Origin: Bacillota bacterium
GTDB taxonomy: Bacteria > Bacillota > Clostridia > Lachnospirales > Lachnospiraceae
DNA: 7,701 nucleotides
NCBI GenBank assembly: GCA_023441145.1
Contig: JAEZQN010000322.1
Coordinates: 1-7,701 of the forward strand
Direction of reading: 5' to 3'
The translations under genes were made by a program, and so were the position numbers. Positions within the stretch are counted from its first letter, which is position 1, and each line of letters begins with the position of its first letter. Below, piece by piece: positions 1 to 6,317 of this stretch. The notes beneath the pieces are model-generated. The model saw nothing but the letters and a program-made list of their open reading frames with translations. It searched no databases and had not been told where the DNA came from.

Positions 1-447
1 AATTTAGGCTTTGTCTTTCAGTTTTACAATCTGATACCAAATCTGACTGTAAAAGAAAACATAGAAGTAGGAGAATATCTTAGTAAGGATCCTCTCCCTA
101 TTGATGATTTGATTAAAACACTAGGACTATGGGAACACAAAGATAAGTTCCCTAACCAATTGTCTGGTGGTCAACAACAAAGATGTGCCATAGGGCGAGC
201 GATGGTAAAGAACCCAGAGATTTTATTGTGTGATGAACCTACTGGTGCTTTAGATTATAATACTTCAAAAGAAATTCTAGCCCTAATTGAACAAGTGAAT
301 CAAAAGTATCACAACACAATTATTATCGTTACCCATAATGATGCCATTAAAAGCATGGCTCATAAGGTACTTAAGCTTCGTGATGGAAAGATCGTAAAGG
401 AATATACCAATGATATCCTTGTTCCTGCATCTGAAATAGAGTGGTAG
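1..447 (+). CDS. ABC transporter ATP-binding protein (5'-truncated by window edge)
   Basis: This is the C-terminal 148 residues of an ABC ATPase, the subunit that hydrolyses ATP at the inner face of the membrane to drive its partner permease. The frame is open from base 1, so the Walker A motif and true start lie outside the window. Seen in order are the Q-loop (FVFQFYNLIPNLTVKENI, residues 4-21 of the visible part), the ABC signature LSGGQQQR (about 54-61), Walker B with catalytic Glu (ILLCDEPTGALD, about 74-85) and the switch histidine (IIIVTHND, about 107-114). The GQQQR signature and the DEPTGALD Walker B are typical of the MacB/LolD/FtsE-like class that works with FtsX-type permeases, and such a permease starts 10 bp downstream. 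The pair is probably an exporter or mechanotransmission ABC system; the substrate cannot be told from sequence. The C-terminus (after about 133) is a short unstructured tail. Confidence 0.95.
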   Translation, partial: NLGFVFQFYNLIPNLTVKENIEVGEYLSKDPLPIDDLIKTLGLWEHKDKFPNQLSGGQQQRCAIGRAMVKNPEILLCDEPTGALDYNTSKEILALIEQVNQKYHNTIIIVTHNDAIKSMAHKVLKLRDGKIVKEYTNDILVPASEIEW

Positions 448-453
448 GGGGGG
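446..453 (+). promoter_or_regulatory. Ribosome binding site of the permease gene
   Basis: A G-run (AGGGGGGG) directly follows and overlaps the stop codon of the ATPase gene and sits 4 bases before the ATG at 458. It supports that start and suggests translational coupling of the two transporter subunits. Confidence 0.7.
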
Positions 454-457
454 CATT

Positions 458-2710
458 ATGAGAAATCCATTGTGGAAAAGGTTACCGAGAGAATTCCGAG
501 AGAACTTAGGAAAGTATTTATCCATTTTTCTCCTCTTGACTGCAACAATTACTGCAGGATCGGCATTTTTAGTTGTATCTGATAGTATGGAGTATACCTT
601 GGATCAGGACAAAGAGAGAGGGAAATTAGAGGATGGGAGCTTTACTACTAACATAGCATTATCTGAAACTAACCTACAGAATTTAGAAGCATTGCAAGTG
701 CAAATAGAAAAGAAATATTACATAGACATTAAGGACTTTGACAAGGACGCAACACTACGAGTTTATGAGGATAGAAAGATTCTTAATTTGGCCTCAGTAC
801 ATAAAGGGAAATTACCTCAAAAGGCGGATGAGATAGCCTTAGATCGATTATTTGCTCGTCATCGAGAGATAGAGGTTGGAGATCTTGTGGTAGTGGAAGG
901 GAGAAATATGATAGTTTCAGGTCTTATTTCCCTACCTGACTATAATTCTCTTTATCGAAGTAACTCTGATTTTGTAATGGATTCTATAAATTTTGGTGTT
1001 GCTGTAGTCAGTCAAGATGGCTTTAGCAATATAAATCAAAATAAATTGATTTATAATTATGGTTATTATTTTAATGACAGATCTATAGAAACAGAAGTGA
1101 GAGAAAAAATCGAGGCACAGATGGCTCAGTCTCTTTCTCAATACACTGTAATACAAGAATTTTTACCTGCTTCTGAGAATCAAGCCATAACCTTTCTTAG
1201 AAATGATATGGGTAGTGATGTCCCTATGATGAAGACGTTTATCTATATCTTAATAGTGATTATGGCCTTTGTATTTGCTATAATCATTCGTTCCACCATT
1301 GAATCGGAAGCGACTATCATAGGGACCTTAAGGGCTTCGGGATATACAAAACAAGAATTAATTCGCCACTATATGTCCCTTCCTCTAATTGCTACTGCTT
1401 TCAGTGCTATAGTTGGAAATGTACTAGGTTACACAGTGATGATTACTCCATTTAAAACAATATATTATAATAGTTATTGTTTATCTCCTTTTATGATGAG
1501 GTGGAATACAGAAGCATTTCTACTAACAACGTTAGTCCCAATCGTCATAATGATAATCATCAATTATTTTGTAATTTATTATAAGTTATCTCTTTCTCCA
1601 TTAAAGTTTTTAAGACGTGATTTGAAGAGAGGAAAACAAAAAAAGGCTATCAAATTGCCTGATTTCAAGTTTATTACAAGATTTCGTCTACGGGTAATTC
1701 TACAGAATAAAGGTAGTTATTTATTATTGTTTATAGGTATGTTTTTTGCCAGTGTACTACTACTTTTTGGTCTAGGGATTATGCCAATAGTTAATAATTA
1801 TGTTGATAAAGCAGATGACTCATGTGTTTCTGAATATCAATACATACTTAAGTCGCAGATACCATCTTTAGAGGGAGAGCCTATAACGGTGGCCAACCTA
1901 GATACTTGGTATGAATTTGGAAATCGTGATATTGAAATTGTGGTAAATGGGATTAAGGAAGATTCCGTATTTTATAAAGAGCTACCACTGTATGATATTG
2001 ACAAGGGAATTGTACTGTCCAGCGATTTTGCCAATAAAATGGGATATAAAAAGGGGGATGTTATTCACTTTAAAAATCCATATGTAGACCAAACCTATGA
2101 CCTTAAGGTTGCTGATATTTATTCTTATCAAGGCTCTCTTTCTGTATTTATGAAACAGAAAGATTTGAATCAAATGCTTAATCAAGAGGTTGGTTATTTT
2201 AATGGATATCTATCGAATCATGAGCTTGATTTAGAGGAACGTTATATTGCTAAAATTATAAGCCGGGATGATATTAAAGGAGTAGCCGAACAGATGGCGT
2301 ATTCTTTTAAAGGAATCGTCACTATTATTGACGTTTTTTCTGTTTTGATTTATTTAGTGCTGATTTATATTTTGACTAAGTTAGTAATTGAGAAAAATGC
2401 TGTTAATATTTCTTTGATGAAGGTCTTTGGGTACCGTCAAAATGAAGTAAGAAAGCTTTATTTTAAGGCAACTACCATATTTATTATGGCTACCTTAATA
2501 GTAGGTATTCCATTGGAATACCTAGTTGTAAAATACATAATGAAGTTTAGCTTAGACAAAATGGGAGGATATATTGAGTTTTCCGTTCCGTGGTACATTT
2601 ATGTGCAGGTTATTGCAGCTGGTATTATATCCTATTTTGCGATTAATGCTATCCATACAAAAAGAGTTAAAAGAATACAGATGAACGTGGCTTTAAAGAG
2701 CCGGGAATAA
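458..2710 (+). CDS. FtsX/MacB-like ABC transporter permease, 750 aa
   Basis: Membrane partner of the preceding ATPase. The N-terminus (LPREFRENLGKYLSIFLLL) is the usual start of long clostridial FtsX-type permeases. I see about eight membrane helices: 19-40, then a large extracytoplasmic domain (about 41-257), then 258-278, 303-325 and 353-375, then helix 419-441, a second extracytoplasmic domain (about 442-618), and 620-640, 672-692 and 711-731. This is two FtsX-like modules in one chain. Each module has the cytoplasmic coupling stretch after its first core helix (EATIIGTLRASGYTKQEL, 283-300; NISLMKVFGYRQNEVRKLY, 650-668), which contacts the ATPase. The length (750 aa) is normal for the two-module type, so a single permease with an ATPase dimer could form the whole transporter. 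Family members export peptides or lipoproteins or act in antimicrobial-peptide resistance; the substrate here is unknown. The next gene starts 10 bp downstream, so it is probably co-transcribed. Confidence 0.93.
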   Translation: MRNPLWKRLPREFRENLGKYLSIFLLLTATITAGSAFLVVSDSMEYTLDQDKERGKLEDGSFTTNIALSETNLQNLEALQVQIEKKYYIDIKDFDKDATLRVYEDRKILNLASVHKGKLPQKADEIALDRLFARHREIEVGDLVVVEGRNMIVSGLISLPDYNSLYRSNSDFVMDSINFGVAVVSQDGFSNINQNKLIYNYGYYFNDRSIETEVREKIEAQMAQSLSQYTVIQEFLPASENQAITFLRNDMGSDVPMMKTFIYILIVIMAFVFAIIIRSTIESEATIIGTLRASGYTKQELIRHYMSLPLIATAFSAIVGNVLGYTVMITPFKTIYYNSYCLSPFMMRWNTEAFLLTTLVPIVIMIIINYFVIYYKLSLSPLKFLRRDLKRGKQKKAIKLPDFKFITRFRLRVILQNKGSYLLLFIGMFFASVLLLFGLGIMPIVNNYVDKADDSCVSEYQYILKSQIPSLEGEPITVANLDTWYEFGNRDIEIVVNGIKEDSVFYKELPLYDIDKGIVLSSDFANKMGYKKGDVIHFKNPYVDQTYDLKVADIYSYQGSLSVFMKQKDLNQMLNQEVGYFNGYLSNHELDLEERYIAKIISRDDIKGVAEQMAYSFKGIVTIIDVFSVLIYLVLIYILTKLVIEKNAVNISLMKVFGYRQNEVRKLYFKATTIFIMATLIVGIPLEYLVVKYIMKFSLDKMGGYIEFSVPWYIYVQVIAAGIISYFAINAIHTKRVKRIQMNVALKSRE

Positions 2711-2716
2711 GGAGGA
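2711..2716 (+). promoter_or_regulatory. Ribosome binding site of the hydrogenase-like sensor
   Basis: GGAGGA starts immediately after the permease stop codon (2708-2710) and ends 4 bases before the ATG at 2721. It is a consensus Shine-Dalgarno sequence that fixes the start. No promoter fits in the 10-bp gap, so the sensor gene is probably read from the transporter operon, unless a promoter lies within the permease gene. Confidence 0.85.
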
Positions 2717-2720
2717 AAAA

Positions 2721-4676
2721 ATGAAAGTTACAGAAGGACTTATATTTACAAATGATAATTGTATAGGTTGCAACAAGTGTATTAGTGTTTGTAGTTGTTT
2801 AGGAGCCAACATATCTCAATTGGAGGGAGAAGAGAATAAAGTTATTGTAGATGGAACTAAATGTGTGGCTTGTGGAGCTTGCTTTGATGTCTGTATGCAT
2901 CACGCTAGAGCGTATAAGGATGATACAGAACAACTATTTTCAGATTTGGAAAGAGGGGAAAAGATATCACTCCTTTTAGCCCCTGCTTTTAAAGCAAACT
3001 ACCCAAAAGAATATGAGAGTATACTGGGAGTGTTAAAAGCCAAAGGGGTTAATCGAATCATTGATGTATCATTTGGTGCAGATATTACTACCTGGGGCTA
3101 TATAAACTACATAAACAAGTATAATTTTACTGGAGGTATCTCTCAACCATGTCCCGCAGTTGTAGGATATATAGAAAGATATATACCTGAGCTTTTGCCT
3201 AAGTTATTTCCAGTGCAGAGTCCTGCTTTATGCAGTGCAATCTATGCAAAAAAATATATGGGACTTAACGATAAATTAGCTTTTATTGGACCTTGTATCG
3301 GTAAGAAGCTAGAGTTTGATGATCCAAATACAAAGGATGCTATCAGCTATAATATTACCTTTAGCCATTTAATGAATTACATCAGAGACCACAAGCTTAG
3401 TGCACCTTCCTGTGGGGATGAAACAGAATATGGTCTGGGAAGCTTCTATCCTACTCCTGGTGGACTAAAGGAGAATGTATACTGGTTCTTAGGAGAAAGT
3501 GCATTTATTCGCCAGGCTGAAGGGGAAAAGCACATGTATCATTATTTGGAACAGAATAAGGACCGTATCGCTAAAGATCAAACCCCTTATTTATTTGTGG
3601 ATGCCCTAAACTGTTCCGCTGGTTGTTTATATGGAACCGGAATCGAAGAAGATAGAGGAGTAACAGATGATAATCTATATACATTAATGAATATCAGAGA
3701 GACTTCTAAAAAGGAAAAGGGAAATAGCCCTTGGTCTAAGAAATTAAGTCCAAAGAAACGTTTAGAGAGATTAAATAAACAGTTTAGTGGCTTACGTTTG
3801 GAGGACTTTATAAGGACTTATACGGATCGTTCCGCCACTTGCCAGCATCATATACCTACTGAGGAGCAGTTAGAAGAGATCTTTCTAAGAATGGGTAAAG
3901 AAACAAAAGAGCATAGACAGATTGATTGCTCTTGCTGTGGTTATGCATCTTGTAAGGAGATGGCTATCGCCATACATAATGGATACAATGCTGAAAGAAA
4001 CTGTATCTATTATATGAAACATACCATAGAGGAACAAAAGGATAACATGCATAATATGGAGGACAGTTTCCAACATGAACTACAGGCAGAAACTGAAGAG
4101 AAGGACAATGTTCTTCAGATTTTAGCTACCATAAATGAGAAGTTTATTAACCTACATCACTCTGTAGATAACTTAACAGAAGGAAATAGTAGTAATGCCA
4201 TTGAGTGTGGTGGCATCTCGGAAGAAATTAATCATGTAGTTGATTTTACAGAGAATCTGAATAAGTCTCTTGAGGATATTAATGTGATTTTAGACGAGCT
4301 GATGAACAATAATAAGGAAGTTGTGAGTATTGCATCTCAGACAAATCTTCTTGCTTTGAATGCCTCTATTGAAGCGGCTAGGGCTGGTGAAGCAGGTAAA
4401 GGCTTTGCAGTAGTTGCGGAAGAGATTAATAAGTTAGCAGCAGATTCCCGTAATACAGCTTCTAAAAGCAGTGAAAGGCAAATGAGAATTGAAAAGGCTG
4501 TGTACGACATTGAAACGGAAGTTGCGCAGCTAATTGATATTGTGGGCCACACTAACGACAGAACACAGAATTTGTTATCTGCCACAGAAGAAATATCTGC
4601 GTCAGCTGATTTAGTACGTGAAAGTGCTCATGTAATTAAAGAACAGTTAGAATTGTTGGTAGAGAAACATAAATAG
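2721..4676 (+). CDS. Soluble sensory [FeFe]-hydrogenase / methyl-accepting chemoreceptor fusion (group C2 type), 651 aa
   Basis: Probable cytosolic chemoreceptor that senses H2 or redox state through an H-cluster. Domains in order: two [4Fe-4S] ferredoxin motifs, C14/C17/C20/C24 and C48/C51/C54/C58; an [FeFe]-hydrogenase large-subunit domain (about 80-370) with L1 SQPCP (C144), L2 PCIGKKLE (C192, K195, E198) and L3 NCSAGC (C298, C302), so all four H-cluster cysteines are present; a four-Cys Fe-S domain (C403/C406/C411/C428, CxxCGxxxC...C pattern); coiled coil (about 435-535); and the chemoreceptor hairpin tip, IASQTNLLALNASIEAARAG (537-556) continuing to about 576. There is no signal peptide or membrane helix. 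In L1 the proton-relay Cys of catalytic enzymes is Pro143, and the Met before the L2 cysteine is Gly190, as expected of sensor rather than turnover enzymes. It follows the ABC permease by 10 bp. Domain order matches HydDB group C2; the ligand and the partner Che proteins are inferred. Confidence 0.93.
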   Translation: MKVTEGLIFTNDNCIGCNKCISVCSCLGANISQLEGEENKVIVDGTKCVACGACFDVCMHHARAYKDDTEQLFSDLERGEKISLLLAPAFKANYPKEYESILGVLKAKGVNRIIDVSFGADITTWGYINYINKYNFTGGISQPCPAVVGYIERYIPELLPKLFPVQSPALCSAIYAKKYMGLNDKLAFIGPCIGKKLEFDDPNTKDAISYNITFSHLMNYIRDHKLSAPSCGDETEYGLGSFYPTPGGLKENVYWFLGESAFIRQAEGEKHMYHYLEQNKDRIAKDQTPYLFVDALNCSAGCLYGTGIEEDRGVTDDNLYTLMNIRETSKKEKGNSPWSKKLSPKKRLERLNKQFSGLRLEDFIRTYTDRSATCQHHIPTEEQLEEIFLRMGKETKEHRQIDCSCCGYASCKEMAIAIHNGYNAERNCIYYMKHTIEEQKDNMHNMEDSFQHELQAETEEKDNVLQILATINEKFINLHHSVDNLTEGNSSNAIECGGISEEINHVVDFTENLNKSLEDINVILDELMNNNKEVVSIASQTNLLALNASIEAARAGEAGKGFAVVAEEINKLAADSRNTASKSSERQMRIEKAVYDIETEVAQLIDIVGHTNDRTQNLLSATEEISASADLVRESAHVIKEQLELLVEKHK

Positions 4677-4693
4677 AGTTTAAATATAGCAAC

Positions 4694-4724
4694 AAAAGGG
4701 GCATCAAATTGATGTCCCTTTTTT
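4694..4724 (+). terminator. Rho-independent terminator, probably bidirectional
   Basis: A 13-bp stem (4694-4706 with 4710-4722, one G-U pair at 4701/4715, 3-base loop) runs into six T residues (4719-4724), 17 bases after the sensor stop codon. It lies between two convergent operons. On the - strand the stem is followed by TTTTGTT, so it can also end the LytTR operon transcript, whose last gene stops at 4742. Confidence 0.88.
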
Positions 4725-4741
4725 GCGGAGATGAAATGTTT

Positions 4742-5440
4742 TTAGATATAATAGACGGTAATCCCAGAGAGTTTGATTCGACCAGTTAAAATAAGGGTTG
4801 GCCCATCACTTGTTTGATCCTTTCTACCCTTTTCCTCAATGCCTCCAAGAAATACATCGATACGTTGTTCCACTTGCCAGCTTTTTGGAATATATAACTC
4901 GATACCACCAAAGGAGCAATCTATTTGTAAAGTAGCAGAGTTACCTTTTATTTCTGCATTATCAAAGTAGACAGTTGCTGCACCAAAACTACAGTCTATT
5001 AATGCTTTTTCCAGTTCCTTTGTATTGATATACTTAATAGTAGATCCCATATGGGAATAACAAACCACATCACTATTATCTGGGTCATTAATAATGACTT
5101 CTTTCCCGTATTCTTCTTTAAAATATCCAAATTGCTTTTTACTACGATGGAAAATCAGTGAGAGACCAATGCTTCCAAGCAACGCAGTAGCTAATATAGG
5201 CCAAGGCGTTAAATTGGTAATGTTTAATTCCTTATCAAACAGTATTAGAATAATTGCAACTGGAAACAGCATCATAAAGAATTCTAAGTGTAATAAACCT
5301 GCGATAGCGATACCAGATAATAATACAGTAAAAATAACTTTTAATACACTAACTTCTGCAAAGATACCTAACTGACTAATGATAATAAAGGCTGCTCCAA
5401 GGATTAAAAATAATCCCCAAAATATATTACTTCTTTTCAT
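4742..5440 (-). CDS. LiaF-like four-helix membrane protein, 232 aa
   Basis: Membrane protein with four predicted helices (about 6-25, 31-49, 54-69, 80-97) followed by a soluble tail. The basic stretch HRSKKQ (98-103) after the last helix suggests that the tail faces the cytoplasm. The tail (about 115-232) has repeated beta-strand motifs (IDCSFGAATVYFD 148-160, IDCSFGGIELYIP 173-185, VFLGGIEEKG 196-205, LSGITVYYI 224-232), as in the C-terminal domain of LiaF and related cell-wall-stress proteins. LiaF restrains the LiaSR two-component system in bacilli. Here the neighbour is instead a LytTR regulator, whose stop codon overlaps this start (TAATG), so the two are translationally coupled. By analogy with HdrRM/BrsRM-type LytTR systems, this protein may hold its regulator inactive at the membrane; that is an inference. 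The start has only a weak GAGG site inside the upstream gene, fitting coupled translation. Confidence 0.82.
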   Translation of the reverse strand: MKRSNIFWGLFLILGAAFIIISQLGIFAEVSVLKVIFTVLLSGIAIAGLLHLEFFMMLFPVAIILILFDKELNITNLTPWPILATALLGSIGLSLIFHRSKKQFGYFKEEYGKEVIINDPDNSDVVCYSHMGSTIKYINTKELEKALIDCSFGAATVYFDNAEIKGNSATLQIDCSFGGIELYIPKSWQVEQRIDVFLGGIEEKGRKDQTSDGPTLILTGRIKLSGITVYYI

Positions 5441-5898
5441 TATTTTAACCTCTTTTCCTCTAATCTTAATTTTAATGACTTATAAAAGTTTCTTGAAACG
5501 TAGACTTGCTTATGACTTTTTTCAAAAGTCACAGTGCTAGCTGCAGTTATGTTTTTTGTAATGGAGTATACCTGATATGTATTTAAAATCGTAGATTTCG
5601 ATACCCTCATAAAGTAGCCGGGTAACAGCTCTTCCAATTCATACAGCTTATACTTTACCTGATAGACTTCATTGGCAGTATGTGCACTAATACTACCAGA
5701 TTCCGTATCAAAAAATAAGACTTTGGTTAAAGGTAAGTAGTATTCTGTATCATTTTTATAAAAGGTCAACTGTTTGCTAGCATTCTTCATTTCAGTTAGT
5801 ACCTTTTGTAATTGTAAGATCTGCTCGTCGATTTTATTACATCGTACGATTACCTCAGTATCTGCTAGGTCTGTCTCAATCTCGATTCGTACCTTCAT
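5440..5898 (-). CDS. LytTR-family transcriptional regulator without receiver domain, 152 aa
   Basis: DNA-binding regulator. The LytTR domain covers about 44-148 with its hallmark blocks: YYLPLTKVLFFDTESGSISAH (53-73), FMRVSKSTILN (96-106) and VYVSRNFYKSLK (132-143). The N-terminal 40 residues (MKVRIEIETDL, then a short helix with IDEQILQLQKVLTEM at 23-37) are a leader typical of small clostridial LytTR proteins. They cannot hold a response-regulator receiver, so a histidine kinase is not expected to phosphorylate it. The start has a perfect upstream Shine-Dalgarno site. The stop overlaps the start of a LiaF-like membrane protein by one base. Two 10-bp repeats 21 bp apart upstream look like its own operator. 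It probably autoregulates the operon, with the membrane protein as sensor or inhibitor; targets elsewhere are unknown. Confidence 0.92.
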   Translation of the reverse strand: MKVRIEIETDLADTEVIVRCNKIDEQILQLQKVLTEMKNASKQLTFYKNDTEYYLPLTKVLFFDTESGSISAHTANEVYQVKYKLYELEELLPGYFMRVSKSTILNTYQVYSITKNITAASTVTFEKSHKQVYVSRNFYKSLKLRLEEKRLK

Positions 5899-5902
5899 TT
5901 TT

Positions 5903-5910
5903 TCACCTCC
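5903..5910 (-). promoter_or_regulatory. Ribosome binding site of the LytTR gene
   Basis: On the - strand GGAGGTGA lies 4 bases before the ATG (complement of 5896-5898). It is a near-perfect anti-16S match and settles the start of the LytTR gene. Confidence 0.88.
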
Positions 5911-5918
5911 ATGGTTTT

Positions 5919-5946
5919 ATTATCGCCGATTATGAAATAATGTAAA
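5919..5946 (-). promoter_or_regulatory. Candidate sigma-A promoter of the LytTR operon
   Basis: On the - strand a -35 box TTTACA (complement of 5941-5946), a 16-bp spacer and a -10 box GATAAT (complement of 5919-5924) each match five of six consensus bases. Transcription would start near 5912, giving a very short leader of about 14 nt that begins just before the Shine-Dalgarno site. The short leader and slightly short spacer lower confidence, but a suboptimal spacer suits an activator-dependent promoter. Confidence 0.55.
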
Positions 5947-5957
5947 TAGTTTTCAGC

Positions 5958-5988
5958 TAAGAGGTTAATTTTTGATAATAAGAGGTAA
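5958..5988 (-). promoter_or_regulatory. Tandem direct repeat, candidate LytTR operator
   Basis: The + strand reads TAAGAGGTTA at 5958-5967 and TAAGAGGTAA at 5979-5988: nine of ten bases are identical and the start-to-start distance is exactly 21 bp. LytTR proteins are known to bind two roughly 9-bp direct repeats separated by about 12 bp, two helical turns apart. The pair sits just upstream of the -35 box of the LytTR operon, centred near -51 and -72, a typical activator position. A single similar half-site in the opposite orientation (one mismatch) overlaps the divergent + strand promoter at 6080-6089. Confidence 0.55.
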
Positions 5989-6064
5989 AAAAATAGATGC
6001 TAACGGCAGTAACTGCTCCTTAAAAAAGGAAATTGATTGAAATTTATGAAATGTTCAGAGAATG

Positions 6065-6093
6065 TTTACAATTTGGCCTTAAACTCTTAAGAT
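6065..6093 (+). promoter_or_regulatory. Candidate sigma-A promoter, + strand
   Basis: TTTACA (6065-6070), a 17-bp spacer and TAAGAT (6088-6093) form a good promoter with a predicted start near 6100. It points into a gene-free stretch that ends in a strong terminator at 6204, so it could drive a short RNA or a leader of the downstream gene. Confidence 0.5.
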
Positions 6094-6139
6094 TCTAGTG
6101 TTATTATAAACCTATAAACAAGAATGCATTTAACGATAT

Positions 6140-6158
6140 TATGAAAATCGTTTTCATA
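6140..6158. promoter_or_regulatory. Near-perfect palindrome, possible Fur-family-type operator or RNA hairpin
   Basis: TATGAAAA-TCG-TTTTCATA is an 8-bp inverted repeat around three bases. The core TGAAAATCGTTTTCA follows the 7-1-7 layout of Fur/PerR boxes (TGATAATNATTATCA) with about 11 of 14 matches. It also resembles a cre-type site but is one base too long in the middle. In RNA it would form an AU-rich hairpin. It lies downstream of the 6065-6093 promoter, where a bound repressor would block elongation. Confidence 0.35.
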
Positions 6159-6175
6159 CACTTTCTCCTTTTCAT

Positions 6176-6204
6176 AAATAGTTCCTTTTGGGAACTATTT
6201 TTTT
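6176..6204 (+). terminator. Rho-independent terminator, + strand
   Basis: A 10-bp perfect stem (6176-6185 with 6191-6200; AAATAGTTCC paired to GGAACTATTT) with loop TTTTG runs into a T-tract (6198-6204). The opposite strand lacks a useful T-tract after the stem, so it acts on + strand transcripts. No + strand gene lies just upstream: the nearest, the sensor gene, already ends at a terminator 1.5 kb earlier. Confidence 0.82.
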
Positions 6205-6267
6205 CTGCGTAAATAGTGGTTGAGAGTGAGCAAAAGTGTTAGGTTTAATGCCATAGTATGCAGTTTA

Positions 6268-6276
6268 TGGTAAAAT
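6268..6276 (+). promoter_or_regulatory. Extended -10 promoter of the SDR gene
   Basis: TGGTAAAAT is an extended -10 element (TG, one base, then TAAAAT with five of six consensus bases). The -35 region 17 bp upstream (ATGCCA) is poor, as extended -10 promoters allow. Transcription would start near 6283, giving a leader of about 35 nt before the ATG at 6318. Confidence 0.5.
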
Positions 6277-6317
6277 AGAACAAGGGAATGTTACTAACTA
6301 TAGAAAGGATGAATCGT

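Larger units (their letters stand above)
6100..6204 (+). ncRNA. Possible short RNA or attenuated leader of about 105 nt
   Basis: The interval between a good promoter (start near 6100) and a strong intrinsic terminator (T-run ending at 6204) would give a transcript of about 105 nt with two hairpins: 6140-6158 and the terminator itself. I recognise no riboswitch or known RNA family, and I see no upstream segment that could pair with the terminator to form an antiterminator. A free small RNA is therefore as likely as a leader of the gene at 6318. The rest of the 5899-6317 gap holds the LytTR promoter and operator and a second promoter. Confidence 0.35.

Noticed and set aside
4337..4585. 82-residue - strand open frame inside the chemoreceptor domain
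   Set aside because: It is a shadow of the strongly conserved signalling-hairpin coding sequence, with no ribosome binding site or recognisable domain.
5094..5375. 93-residue + strand open frame opposite the LiaF-like gene
   Set aside because: It lies wholly antisense to the membrane-helix part of a well supported gene and shows no motif of its own.
5997..6023. Eight-codon + strand frame MLTAVTAP preceded by AGAGGT, possible leader peptide
   Set aside because: The AGAGGT belongs to the 21-bp-spaced direct repeat and no + strand promoter is evident upstream of it.
6017..6030. Small inverted repeat TCCTT/AAGGA considered as a terminator
   Set aside because: The stem is only 5 bp and no T-tract follows it on either strand.
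6141..6212. 23-codon + strand frame (MKIVFIHFLLFINSSFWELFFSA), hydrophobic like a small membrane peptide or type I toxin
   Set aside because: It has no Shine-Dalgarno site, its start lies inside the 6140-6158 palindrome and the terminator T-tract would end the transcript before its stop codon.
6288..6317. Ten-residue N-terminal extension of the SDR protein from ATG 6288
   Set aside because: The family begins directly with the Rossmann strand, AAAGG is better placed for the ATG at 6318, and the predicted transcript start near 6283 leaves no room for ribosome binding before 6288.
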